Assembly: GCA_964633115.1 (NCBI GenBank)
Contig: CAZWEO010000003.1
Location: 1-64,000 of the forward strand
Source: B30-G6 sp964633115
Lineage (GTDB): Bacteria; Desulfobacterota; Desulfobacteria; Desulfobacterales; B30-G6
DNA: 64,000 nucleotides
Reading direction: 5' to 3'
Shown here one piece after another: positions 26,610 to 34,944 of this stretch (positions within the stretch are counted from its first letter, which is position 1; each line of letters starts with the position of its first letter). The translations under genes were made by a program, and so were the position numbers. The notes under the pieces are model-generated. The model was not told the origin of the DNA and made no database searches. It saw only the letters and a list, made by a program, of their open reading frames with translations.

Positions 26610-27131
26610 TTGATAATTCGGTTTGACAACAGTTCGTTATTTAAGATAATCAACGCTTACGGGCATTACCGGTATATTTTTATCCATGACAATGCTTTTT
26701 TCGACGAATTCCAGGCAAGCCACTTGTTGGAGCACCTGAACCATCCATTGCCACTCATGCAGGAACTGCACCGTATTTCTAAAAACGGTGCAAAATTGGT
26801 TGTTAAGTTGCCGTATGGTTCTACCGATGCTGCCTTTGAGGATCCGACGCATGTAAAGCAATATTTTCTGAATTCATTTGGGTATTTTTCACAACCGTTT
26901 TACTGGCGGGCGGATTACGGATACAGAGGCGACTGGCAAACCGTGATGATATCGCTGCTTGTAGAAAAAAAACGATACGCCGGGAAAAAGCCCGAGGAAA
27001 TCTTTTTTGAGATTAATACCTACAGAAATGTCGTCTATGAAATGATTGTAGAACTGATCAGTGTCAAACCTATCCGGGAGCCGAGAGAAGAACTCCAAAC
27101 TGCCCCGAAAATAGATATACGTCTGATATAA
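26610..27131 (+). CDS. N-terminally truncated SAM methyltransferase-like protein
   Basis: A 173-residue protein that corresponds to the C-terminal half of a class I methyltransferase: SHLLEHLNHPLPLMQELHRI and KNGAKLVVKLPYG (the region after motif II), then a family-specific tail with DPTHVKQYFLNSFGYFSQ and FYWRADYGYRGDW. The SAM-binding glycine motif that should precede this is absent; the first 28 residues do not supply it. The start lies only 16 nt after the divergent sigma-54 element of the GT2 gene. It is probably a 5'-truncated remnant and not an active enzyme. No ribosome site is evident. Confidence 0.55.
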   Translation: MIIRFDNSSLFKIINAYGHYRYIFIHDNAFFDEFQASHLLEHLNHPLPLMQELHRISKNGAKLVVKLPYGSTDAAFEDPTHVKQYFLNSFGYFSQPFYWRADYGYRGDWQTVMISLLVEKKRYAGKKPEEIFFEINTYRNVVYEMIVELISVKPIREPREELQTAPKIDIRLI

Positions 27132-27241
27132 CATTCAAAGGAAACAGGCAATTGGATGGCAGTATTCAGGTAATATATATAATAATTTTAATTGGTTAAT
27201 AATTAAGACAATCATAAGTGAATTATTTATTATTTTTTTGC

Positions 27242-27269
27242 TCAAGTTTTCCTGAGAAGGTACCGATAT
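27242..27269 (+). promoter_or_regulatory. Sigma-28-like promoter of the flgM operon
   Basis: TCAAGTTT-N12-ACCGATAT. It starts about 30 nt before the first gene's leader and would put the anti-sigma factor under its own target sigma factor. Confidence 0.65.
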
Positions 27270-27310
27270 AGTCCATGAAACAAAACCCGTAAAGCGTTTG
27301 AGGCATTATC

Positions 27311-27742
27311 ATGTCATTATCAGTATATCAGGTTAACAATGTACTCAGGGTCTACAAGGATCAGCTGCGTCAGGGCAAGACCATGAATCGGTCTCTTGAT
27401 CAGCAGAAACCCACTCCGGACAAGATTAGTATTTCATCCGAAGCTAGACGCAAGAGTATGGTAGATAAAATCGCGTCCGATATCGCTCAAAGGATTACGC
27501 AAAATGGTCCCCAGGACAGCATCGATGAGGAAGTGATCAAACAGCTCGAAGATGAATTTGGCACCCAGTTGGATGTTTCCAAGGATGGATCAACCGATTT
27601 GGTGTTTAAAACCATCGACGAGGGTGGAGAAACCATAAATTCACTGTCTATTGAAGATTCTAAATTTTTGGCACGTAAGTTGCGAGATATAGCCAAAGAA
27701 ACCTTAGAAAAAATTGAAGATACCCAATTGGAGAATATCTAA
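27311..27742 (+). CDS. DVU0524-like FlgM-associated protein
   Basis: A 143-residue soluble protein. It begins YQVNNVLRVYKDQLRQG and has a helical charged body; the C-terminus is KLRDIAKETLEKIEDTQLEN. I recognise it as the type called DVU0524 family, found directly upstream of flgM in Deltaproteobacteria; its role is not known to me. Its TAA stop overlaps the flgM ATG by one base (TAATG), so the two are translationally coupled. It may modulate FlgM or its export, by context only. Confidence 0.7.
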   Translation: MSLSVYQVNNVLRVYKDQLRQGKTMNRSLDQQKPTPDKISISSEARRKSMVDKIASDIAQRITQNGPQDSIDEEVIKQLEDEFGTQLDVSKDGSTDLVFKTIDEGGETINSLSIEDSKFLARKLRDIAKETLEKIEDTQLENI

Positions 27743-28056
27743 TGAAAATTGACAGCAAAATAGCTACATATGAAATAAGCAAACAACTGACCAATACGTC
27801 CACCGGTGTCTCCGATGAAAAACAGGCAGCTGGAGAGGTCAAACAGGAACAAAATGCAACCCAGGATTCCATCGTTCATCTATCCAAGGCCTCCAAGGAA
27901 GTCCAGTTGGCAGAAAAAGTCATCGCTGAAACAGCGGACATCAGAGCAGATAAAGTTGCTGAAATCCGTGCCAAAATTGAATCAGGCACTTATGAAATCG
28001 ATCATGAAAAAGTCGCTGTCAAGATGATAGACAGTCATCTGGATGAGCTTCTATAA
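27742..28056 (+). CDS. flgM: Anti-sigma-28 factor FlgM
   Basis: A 104-residue protein. The C-terminal half carries the FlgM signature: VHLSKASKEVQLAEKVI, then DIRADKVAEIRAKIESGTYE and KVAVKMIDSHLDELL. It binds and inhibits sigma-28 (FliA) until the hook is complete and FlgM is exported. The N-terminal part is probably disordered. It is coupled to the preceding gene and followed by a terminator at 28157-28186. Confidence 0.93.
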   Translation: MKIDSKIATYEISKQLTNTSTGVSDEKQAAGEVKQEQNATQDSIVHLSKASKEVQLAEKVIAETADIRADKVAEIRAKIESGTYEIDHEKVAVKMIDSHLDELL

Positions 28057-28156
28057 TTCAAAAAACAACAAAGGATTCATTACGCAGCGCAGTTTAAGGT
28101 TATCAATGGCTGTCATCCAAAAAGTTTGATAACGGTCTCGCGCAGCGAAAAAAATA

Positions 28157-28186
28157 AAACGCCCCTTTTATAAGAAAGGGGCGTTT
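28157..28186. terminator. Bidirectional terminator between flgM and cheW
   Basis: A 12-bp stem AAACGCCCCTTT / AAAGGGGCGTTT with a 6-nt loop, followed by ATTGTTTTT on the plus strand and preceded by A-rich sequence that gives a T-run on the minus strand. It serves both convergent genes. Confidence 0.85.
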
Positions 28187-28215
28187 ATTGTTTTTGGTAT
28201 TGGACCACATTTAGA

Positions 28216-28743
28216 TTAGGCCGCATTTGCAAGCGGCGCCAGGTTGTCATGGTTTAGAACGCGATCGATATCGAGCAAGGTTTTGACACCACCTTCCATT
28301 TTGGCCATACCTAGAATGAAATTAGTCTCCAGTCCTTTGCCGAAGTCGGGTGTATCTTCGATATCTTCCGCCTTAATATTTAAGACCTCCGAAACCGCAT
28401 CAACCACGATACCAATCAGGAGAATACCGGCCAAGGACTCAATTTCCACAACAATAATGCAGGTGCGTTCGGTGTAGTCAATGGCTTCCATTTCAAACCG
28501 AAGCCGCAGGTCAACCACGGGAATCACCTTGCCACGCAGATTGATTACGCCTTTCACAAATTCAGGCGTTTGGGGGACGGGTGTTACCGGCATCATCCCG
28601 ATAATCTCTTTGATTTTGAGAATACTGATACCATACTCCTCATTTTGCATGCTAAAAGTCAAATATTTGCCTTCCCTGTCTTGCGTAGCGGAACTAACGT
28701 TTTCCGCGTTTTCATTTGATTTCGTCATGTTATTCAATTCCAT
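28216..28743 (-). CDS. cheW: Chemotaxis coupling protein CheW
   Basis: A 175-residue CheW that links receptors to CheA. Signs are YLTFSMQNEEYGISILKIKE, PQTPEFVKGVINLRGKVIPV and VDAVSEVLNI. An N-terminal extension of about 25 residues precedes the core. The start is ATG at 28743 or possibly the Met six codons later. It is transcribed alone from a sigma-28-like promoter, so it is a late gene, unlike the sigma-54-driven che operon. Confidence 0.95.
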   Translation of the reverse strand: MELNNMTKSNENAENVSSATQDREGKYLTFSMQNEEYGISILKIKEIIGMMPVTPVPQTPEFVKGVINLRGKVIPVVDLRLRFEMEAIDYTERTCIIVVEIESLAGILLIGIVVDAVSEVLNIKAEDIEDTPDFGKGLETNFILGMAKMEGGVKTLLDIDRVLNHDNLAPLANAA

Positions 28744-28768
28744 TCATCAGATCATATCCCCAATTTTA

Positions 28769-28795
28769 TTATCGGATAAATTTGCAAAAACTTTA
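28769..28795 (-). promoter_or_regulatory. Sigma-28-like promoter of cheW
   Basis: Minus strand TAAAGTTT-N11-TCCGATAA, one base from the enterobacterial consensus; predicted leader of about 20 nt. Confidence 0.8.
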
Positions 28796-28862
28796 GGTTG
28801 AAATGCATGGTATCAGAACCGATCGATTCTGAGAAAATTTTGGGTTTACCCACAAGATGATA

Positions 28863-29627
28863 TCAGCTTCCCATTTTGGAGTAGATACTGGGGCGAACAT
28901 AACTATAACCATGCTCGATGTTGTTGAGACTTTCGGCACCACCGATGATGAGGAAACCATCTTTTTTGAGAGCCCGGTGAAGTTTGTTGACGACCGTGGC
29001 TTTGGTTTGGTTGTCGAAATAGATTAAAACATTACGGCAGAAAATGATATCATATTGCTTTGATGGAACCGCATCGGTTACCAGGTTGTAGCGTTGGAAA
29101 TTCACCATATTTCTGATTTTGTTGCGGACCTTGATAAAACCATGCCACTTGCCCTGTCCTTTTTTAAAATACTTTTTGAGTAATGCCATGGGCAAACTTC
29201 TTGCTCTTTCCATGGGAAAGATACCTTGTTGACCTTTCTGGAGGACATTTGTCGATATATCCGTCGCATGAATGGATGGTTTAAAGCCTTGTTCCAGGCA
29301 ATGGATGGCAATGGAGTAGGGCTCTTCACCGCTAGAAGAAGCCGCACACCAGATATTTTGATGACAATCTTGTAGATACTCAAAATGATGCTGTTCACGA
29401 AAAAAGAAGGTGTGATTGGTGGAGACGGCGTCAATAAAGGAGACCAGTTCATCCGGATTCTTTTTCAGGTGTGCAAGATATTTTTGAACGGAGTTAATGC
29501 CCGTGGCGCGTAAACGTTTGGAAAGTCTTGCTTTGAGCAATTGTTGCTTACCATCGTGGAGATTGATTCCGCATTCCTGATAGATGAGGTCGCTAAATTG
29601 TTTAAATTGTTTGGATGAAATTTCCAT
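28863..29627 (-). CDS. cheR: Chemotaxis protein methyltransferase CheR
   Basis: A 254-residue CheR that methylates receptor glutamates using SAM. The N-terminal all-helical domain (FSDLIYQECGINLHDGKQQL) and the SAM-binding domain (CAASSSGEEPYSIAI; DIIFCRNVLIYFDNQTK; GFLIIGGAESL) are complete. It is transcribed from its own sigma-54 promoter divergently from the main che operon. Confidence 0.96.
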   Translation of the reverse strand: MEISSKQFKQFSDLIYQECGINLHDGKQQLLKARLSKRLRATGINSVQKYLAHLKKNPDELVSFIDAVSTNHTFFFREQHHFEYLQDCHQNIWCAASSSGEEPYSIAIHCLEQGFKPSIHATDISTNVLQKGQQGIFPMERARSLPMALLKKYFKKGQGKWHGFIKVRNKIRNMVNFQRYNLVTDAVPSKQYDIIFCRNVLIYFDNQTKATVVNKLHRALKKDGFLIIGGAESLNNIEHGYSYVRPSIYSKMGS

Positions 29628-29728
29628 AAATAGAACGACTGGATCGCGCCTCCTGGTTTCGTAGAATAAAGTAAAGGCCCATGTATTTAGGCCCTAAAAT
29701 TAATCGGGGTCTGCATTTTTATTTAGTA

Positions 29729-29744
29729 AGCAAGGTTCATACCA
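29729..29744 (-). promoter_or_regulatory. Sigma-54 promoter of cheR
   Basis: Minus strand TGGTAT-GAACC-TTGCT with exact spacing; leader of about 90 nt. Confidence 0.75.
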
Positions 29745-29985
29745 AAAGCAGAGCGCTTCCTGATAGGGCTTGGAGACCGTTTTAAGATCCGTTTGGCTGC
29801 CAGGATTACCCCATATGGCGTGGTAGGGCAGGGGGATAATATAACCATTAGGCGGCAATTTTTGCCTAGAAGGCTTGGATTTGCATTCGGGTTACTATTG
29901 CCCAGCGGGGTCTCAATCGTCATGGTAAAATCGAATTTGCAATTTTTAGCGTGAAAATTATTGCAAACAGTTGCATGCAACCGCC

Positions 29986-30003
29986 ATGTCAAAAAATTGA
30001 CAT
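29986..30003. promoter_or_regulatory. Putative activator-binding site between cheR and che operon promoters
   Basis: ATGTCAAAAAATTGACAT, TGTCA-N6-TGACA with both flanking bases also paired. Its centre is about 265 bp from the cheR -12 element and 228 bp from that of the che operon, so it could serve both. Confidence 0.6.
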
Positions 30004-30208
30004 TCGTCAGCATATAGGCAGGTTGTGGGCCGTTTACCAAAAGGTAGGCAATGCCGGTGTCATGTCCAGAAAAAAATTCAGAAGCGTACTCGGCCGTGGG
30101 GGCAGACCCCATAGGTCAGAATTAATAAGCGCATGACACGGATTTTTCGGTGCACGGTCACTGGATAAGGATTTTGCACCCTCAGGTTTTTAGGACTTAT
30201 CAGGATTC

Positions 30209-30224
30209 TGGTACATTCCTTGCA
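30209..30224 (+). promoter_or_regulatory. Sigma-54 promoter of the pilZ-cheA operon
   Basis: TGGTAC-ATTCC-TTGCA with exact spacing; predicted start near 30235. Confidence 0.75.
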
Positions 30225-30313
30225 AAAAGCATCAAAAGAAATGGATTGCCTGCTCTTTGGTAGTGGATTGTGGTCTCACAGAACGAATCAGAAACCAGCC
30301 AAAAGGATAGAAT

Positions 30314-30928
30314 ATGATTCCAAAAGTAAAGGAGAGACGTTCTTACATCCGGGGTGATTTTTCCTATAGCGTTAAATTCAGGATATTGTCACCGGATGAA
30401 TGCGAGCTTAGGAAGATAACTGGCAAACAAGTATCATTTTCAGATCAAAAACAGCTCAAGATTGCGACAGTTTTGGACGATAGAGAGGACAACACTAGCA
30501 CCATCCCCACCGGGCTAAGCGAATTTCTAATACGGATGGATGGAAAACTGGATCAAATTTTATCTATATTGACGGATAATGAGGACTGCAATCAGCAGTT
30601 TCAGCAGGGATTGGGAGTGGATATCAGTGCAACTGGTATGGGAATTATTACCGACATACCAGTTGTACCGAAGCATACGATTCAAGCCAAGATCATTCTT
30701 TCCAAGCTGCCGCTTATCTGCATGGATGTTATCGGCGAAGTGATCCAGGTGATGCCGGCAGCCAAAAAAGATAAAAGCATGTACCATATCGGCATCCAAT
30801 TCTTGGACTTAAGTTCGAGCGACAAGGAAAAAATTATCAAATGCGTTTTTCAGAATGAACGCGCCGCCATCAGAGAACGCAAGCGCAAGGAACGGGATCA
30901 TGAGATTGCCATTAAAAAAGATAAATGA
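30314..30928 (+). CDS. PilZ-domain c-di-GMP receptor
   Basis: A 204-residue protein. The PilZ c-di-GMP-binding motifs are present: RRSYIR near residues 8-13 (RxxxR) and DISATGMGI near 105 (D/N-x-S-x-x-G). An insert of about 80 residues separates them. The C-terminus is a charged helix. It probably senses c-di-GMP and adjusts chemotaxis or motor output. It is the first gene of the che operon and overlaps cheA by about 29 nt. Confidence 0.85.
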   Translation: MIPKVKERRSYIRGDFSYSVKFRILSPDECELRKITGKQVSFSDQKQLKIATVLDDREDNTSTIPTGLSEFLIRMDGKLDQILSILTDNEDCNQQFQQGLGVDISATGMGIITDIPVVPKHTIQAKIILSKLPLICMDVIGEVIQVMPAAKKDKSMYHIGIQFLDLSSSDKEKIIKCVFQNERAAIRERKRKERDHEIAIKKDK

Positions 30929-33179
30929 ACAGATTGAGCGCCTGTCGTTGGATGCCGTCATGCTGGATCCGGGTGACATTCCTCAATTGGGTGAGACCGT
31001 AAAGAAATTAGAGACCATTGAACAACTTACTAAAAATGGAAAGAATGGCCCTTTAGGTTCCCTGACACGCGCCATGAAACAGTATATTGAAGATGTCATC
31101 ATGGGCGAAGCGTCGGACCTAGAGCCGTTTGGAAACGGGGTTTCCAGGTTGCAGGAGGTATGCCGCAATCTTATCAAGGGCAGCAAGACTGATAATGATG
31201 TTTCAGCGGCCCTCAAAGCATTGGGTGCCGATAACGGCGCAGTTCCCGATGAAGCGACTTCTGATCAGCAAGCACTGGATGCAGATACTAGCCAGACAGA
31301 ATCAGCCCCGGAAATCGAATCCAGATCTGGGACGCAGAAGAAGAATCAAACCCAGAATGCAGAACCAAAGGATTCGGCTCCGGTTGTCATGGCTGAGGAG
31401 GATAAAGAGATCATATATGATTTCGTTGCGGAGTCCTTGGAGAACTTGGGAACCATCGAAGTCAAACTGATGGATCTTGAGCAAGCACCGTCTGATATGG
31501 AGATCATCAATGCTATTTTTCGGCCTTTCCACACGGTAAAAGGGGTTAGCGGGTTCCTCAATTTTAACAAAATCAATAAGTTGGCTCATGTGGCTGAAAA
31601 TTTATTAGACAAAGCACGCAACCAAGAGCTTTCCATTGATGGCGAAATTGTGGATGTTATTTTGGACAGTGTTGATATGCTCAAGAATATGATTGAGAAC
31701 GTGCAGACCACGCTGGAAGCCGGGGCACCATCCGAAGGAGACGTGGATACGTCCCAGCTGATAAATCAAATCGAGTCCTACCTGACTCAGGTCGAAGAAG
31801 GCGGCAAGCGGCCCTTGGGCGAAATGCTGATCGAAAAAGGTTCTGTATCTGCAGAAGATGTCCAAGATGCGCTGGAAACGCAGCATGAGGAAAAAGAGAA
31901 AAAATTGGGCGAAATCCTGGTAGAAAAGAAAAAGGCCCAATCGCGAGAAGTCGTATCCGTACTGCGGGAACAGCGGAAATTTGAAGGGCCATCTTCGCTG
32001 CAAGTGAAGGTGGATACCAACAAGTTGGATAACATCGTCGATATGGTGGGAGAATTGGCGATTGCCCAGTCCATGCTGCGGCAGCATGACATGGTTCAGT
32101 CAAGCGATGACCGCAAGTTATACTCGATTACCAATCAGTTGAATCTGTTGACCTCCGGTTTGCAGAATACGGCCATGTCTCTGCGCATGGTACCCATCAA
32201 GCACACTTTCCAGAAAATGCTGCGACTCGTGAGAGATCTGAGTAAAAAAGCAAACAAGGACATCGGACTGGTCATGTCGGGTGAGGATACCGAAATCGAC
32301 CGCAACATGGTGGAAGAAATATATGAACCCATGGTGCATATGATCCGCAACTCCATCGATCATGGTATTGAAGTGCCCGATGAAAGGGAATCCGCCGGCA
32401 AACCCAGAAAAGGCAGCATTAATTTAAAGGCCTATCACAAGGGCGGAAACATTGTGATTGAAATTGAAGACGATGGGCGTGGGCTCAATAGAGAAAAAAT
32501 CAGGGAAAAAGCCATCTCTAGTGGTCTGATCAAAGAAGACGAGGTCATAAGCGATCAAGAAATCGACAATTTGATTTTTCATCCCGGTTTTTCAACAGCG
32601 GATAAGATAACCGACATATCGGGGCGCGGTGTGGGGACCGATGTGGTCAAAAGTAAAATTGACAAGTTACGCGGTCGCGTCGATGTCCAATCCCGCATGG
32701 GTCTGGGTACTACTTTCTTTATATGGTTGCCCCTGACATTGGCGATTGTGGACGGCATGATCATTAAAGTTGGCTCAGAGAGATACATTATCCCTACCCT
32801 TAGCGTTCAAGAATCATTTCGGCCCAAGGTGTCTGACTATCATACAGTTAAAGGTGAAAATGAAATGATCAAGGTACGTGATAGTCTGGTGCCGCTCATC
32901 CGGTTGGATCGATTACTGAATCTTTCCAATGAGGCTGCCATGGATATAGCCGAGGATACCCCTTGGGACCGGCTGGTGGTGGTGGTGGAAAACCAGGAAC
33001 GCAAGATGTGCCTGCTGGTTGATGAGTTGGTTGGTCAGGAAGAAGTTGTCATCAAAAGTCTGGGTGGCTGGCTCAAAGATGTCAAAGGCATAGCAGGCTC
33101 TGTCATCATGGGTGATGGCAGAGTCGGCTTAATTCTGGATGTTGCGGGCATATTCAACATCGTTTCGAGGGATTCCTAA
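30900..33179 (+). CDS. cheA: Chemotaxis histidine kinase CheA (atypical N-terminus)
   Basis: A 759-residue kinase. Residues 1-160 are an added N-terminal region that I do not recognise, ending in a polar linker. The Hpt domain (about 165-280) has the phospho-accepting His211 in FRPFHTVKG. A segment at about 300-365 (LGEMLIEKGSVSAEDVQDAL; KLGEILVEKK) resembles a short MshEN-like motif and takes the place of a normal P2 CheY-binding domain. Then come dimerisation, the ATPase (N box HMIRNSIDHGIE, G boxes DDGRGL and GRGVGTDVV) and the CheW-like regulatory domain. ATG at 30900 is supported by AAGGA; it overlaps pilZ. The stop overlaps the cheD start (TAATG). Confidence 0.95.
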   Translation: MRLPLKKINEQIERLSLDAVMLDPGDIPQLGETVKKLETIEQLTKNGKNGPLGSLTRAMKQYIEDVIMGEASDLEPFGNGVSRLQEVCRNLIKGSKTDNDVSAALKALGADNGAVPDEATSDQQALDADTSQTESAPEIESRSGTQKKNQTQNAEPKDSAPVVMAEEDKEIIYDFVAESLENLGTIEVKLMDLEQAPSDMEIINAIFRPFHTVKGVSGFLNFNKINKLAHVAENLLDKARNQELSIDGEIVDVILDSVDMLKNMIENVQTTLEAGAPSEGDVDTSQLINQIESYLTQVEEGGKRPLGEMLIEKGSVSAEDVQDALETQHEEKEKKLGEILVEKKKAQSREVVSVLREQRKFEGPSSLQVKVDTNKLDNIVDMVGELAIAQSMLRQHDMVQSSDDRKLYSITNQLNLLTSGLQNTAMSLRMVPIKHTFQKMLRLVRDLSKKANKDIGLVMSGEDTEIDRNMVEEIYEPMVHMIRNSIDHGIEVPDERESAGKPRKGSINLKAYHKGGNIVIEIEDDGRGLNREKIREKAISSGLIKEDEVISDQEIDNLIFHPGFSTADKITDISGRGVGTDVVKSKIDKLRGRVDVQSRMGLGTTFFIWLPLTLAIVDGMIIKVGSERYIIPTLSVQESFRPKVSDYHTVKGENEMIKVRDSLVPLIRLDRLLNLSNEAAMDIAEDTPWDRLVVVVENQERKMCLLVDELVGQEEVVIKSLGGWLKDVKGIAGSVIMGDGRVGLILDVAGIFNIVSRDS

Positions 33180-33667
33180 TGAATATTATTGTCGGAGTCG
33201 GCGACATGAAGGTGAGTAACAATCCTGAGGCAGTTTTGGCTACCTACTCACTGGGATCATGCATCGGTATTGCTATATACGATCCGGTGGCAAAAGTGGG
33301 CGGTTTGCTGCATTATATGTTACCCGAGTCATCGCTAGATGCCGTCAAGGCCAAGAAGAATCCCTACATGTTTGGCGATAGCGGTATCCCGCTCCTATTT
33401 AAATCGTCCTATAAACTGGGTGCCAAGAAAAATCGGATGAAAGTTATGGTGCTCGGTGGCGCTCAGATATTAGATCAAAATGGTTTGTTTAATATCGGTA
33501 AACGAAATCATACTATTGTTCGAAAAATGTTCTGGAAGAACAATGTGATGCTGGACTACGAAGCAGTTGGTGGTACGGTAAACAGAACCATTAAACTCTC
33601 TGTGGACAGCGGGGAAGCCTGGCTAAAGGTATCAGGCGAAAGTGCGAAGCAGATATCATGGATGTAG
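33179..33667 (+). CDS. cheD: Chemoreceptor glutamine deamidase CheD
   Basis: A 162-residue CheD. The catalytic Cys is in LGSCIGIAIYD and the conserved His in GGLLHYMLPES. It converts receptor glutamine to glutamate and in some species regulates CheC/CheX. It is coupled to cheA by a one-base overlap and to the next gene by a 10-nt overlap. Confidence 0.95.
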   Translation: MNIIVGVGDMKVSNNPEAVLATYSLGSCIGIAIYDPVAKVGGLLHYMLPESSLDAVKAKKNPYMFGDSGIPLLFKSSYKLGAKKNRMKVMVLGGAQILDQNGLFNIGKRNHTIVRKMFWKNNVMLDYEAVGGTVNRTIKLSVDSGEAWLKVSGESAKQISWM

Positions 33668-34512
33668 AAAAAATTATCAATGACATTAATTCGTTAGAGC
33701 CTGTTTCCCAGGTCGAGAACAAGGTCATGGAAATCATTTCCGAGCCGGACAGTTCCATCAACGAGATTGTCAATATTATCAAATATGATCAAGCCATGAC
33801 CGCCAATCTCCTACGCATATGCAATTCTGCTTTGTTTGGTCTGACCAAAGAGATTGTATCTATTAAGCAGGCCGTGGCTTATCTGGGAATCGACAAAGTA
33901 GCCAGCTTGGTCATGATGGGGAAGCATGGCAAGAATTTCAAGAAGGATCATAGCGGATATGATCTTGAAGACGGTGCTTTATGGCGCTATTCAGTCTCAT
34001 CAGCACTAATCGCCCAGGATTTGGCTGAAAAAAGACAACTTGAAAATGTGGCTATGCTATTCACATCGGCCATACTCAAAGATATCGGTAAGGTTGTCTT
34101 GAATACGTATATGCAAGATGCCTTCAATCAGGTTAAGGCCAAAGTTCAAAACGAGAGCCTTACCTTTATCGAGGCTGAGAAAGCAGTTCTGGGTATCGAT
34201 CATGCTGAATTGGGGGCCATGGTGGCCGAGACATGGAATTTTAACCAGGCCACCGTCGATATCATCAAACATCATCATAATCCGGATCAAGCTTCAAAAG
34301 ATGATCTGGCCCTGCCGATTATTTATCTGGCCGATTCAATCTGTATGATGATCGGAATCGGTGTGGGCGCCGATGGACTCGCCTACCGCTACCATCAAGA
34401 CATTGTGGATCGTCTCAATTTTAGTGATATCGACCTGCAACTCACCATTGCTGAGTTCTGGGAAAAACTGAAAAACATAGAAGAACTTGTTCAATTATCA
34501 GGGGGGAATTGA
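33658..34512 (+). CDS. HDOD-domain signalling protein in the che operon
   Basis: A 284-residue HDOD protein: LEPVSQVENKVMEII, YDQAMTANLLRICNSALFGL, ILKDIGKVVLNTY and GIDHAELGAMVAETW. It is a close paralogue of the gene at 10400-11260. Its position between cheD and cheY suggests a scaffold or sensor role in chemotaxis. Overlap with cheD and 3-nt spacing to cheY show tight co-expression. Confidence 0.88.
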   Translation: MDVEKIINDINSLEPVSQVENKVMEIISEPDSSINEIVNIIKYDQAMTANLLRICNSALFGLTKEIVSIKQAVAYLGIDKVASLVMMGKHGKNFKKDHSGYDLEDGALWRYSVSSALIAQDLAEKRQLENVAMLFTSAILKDIGKVVLNTYMQDAFNQVKAKVQNESLTFIEAEKAVLGIDHAELGAMVAETWNFNQATVDIIKHHHNPDQASKDDLALPIIYLADSICMMIGIGVGADGLAYRYHQDIVDRLNFSDIDLQLTIAEFWEKLKNIEELVQLSGGN

Positions 34513-34515
34513 TAA

Positions 34516-34944
34516 ATGGCATTCAACGTATTGATCGTTGACGACTCGTCAACCATGCGCTCGGTGATCAAAAAAATTATCAAGGTTTCTGGCTTTGATG
34601 TGGGAAATTTCTTGGAAGCCGGAGATGGGTTAGAAGCATTGGAAGTGCTTAAGCGCGATTGGGTAGATCTAGTGCTCAGCGACATTAACATGCCCAATAT
34701 GAATGGGCTCGAACTGATCGGCAAAATGGCTGAAGATGATATGTTGAAATCGATACCTGTCGTGATGGTAACAACCGAAGGCAGCGATGAAAAGGTCGAA
34801 AAATCCAAGGCCTTGGGAGCGGCTGGATATATCAAGAAGCCGTTCTTACCCGAGGATATCAAGGTGGCCTTGTGTAATATCATGGGTGAGGAGATAAAGG
34901 ATGGACAAACAGATGATGACGAATCTGAAACAGGCGATTTCTAG
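34516..34944 (+). CDS. cheY: Chemotaxis response regulator CheY (first copy)
   Basis: A 142-residue single REC domain: LIVDDSSTMR, phosphoacceptor Asp in LVLSDINMPNMNG, Thr in VTTEGS and Lys in IKKPFLP. A 15-residue acidic tail extends past the REC fold and its codons overlap the next gene by 44 nt. It probably carries CheA phosphate to the motor; the second CheY (37285) may have a separate role such as a phosphate sink. Confidence 0.9.
   Translation: MAFNVLIVDDSSTMRSVIKKIIKVSGFDVGNFLEAGDGLEALEVLKRDWVDLVLSDINMPNMNGLELIGKMAEDDMLKSIPVVMVTTEGSDEKVEKSKALGAAGYIKKPFLPEDIKVALCNIMGEEIKDGQTDDDESETGDF

Larger units (their letters stand above)
29628..30313. other. Regulatory intergenic region between cheR and the che operon
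   Basis: About 690 nt with no convincing gene. It holds divergent sigma-54 promoters (29729-29744 minus and 30209-30224 plus) and between them the palindrome at 29986-30003. Open frames on both strands here overlap the promoters and show no family features. Confidence 0.75.

Noticed and set aside
29723..30112. A 129-codon frame on the minus strand between cheR and the che operon
   Set aside because: It overlaps the cheR sigma-54 promoter and the enhancer-like palindrome and has no recognisable protein character.
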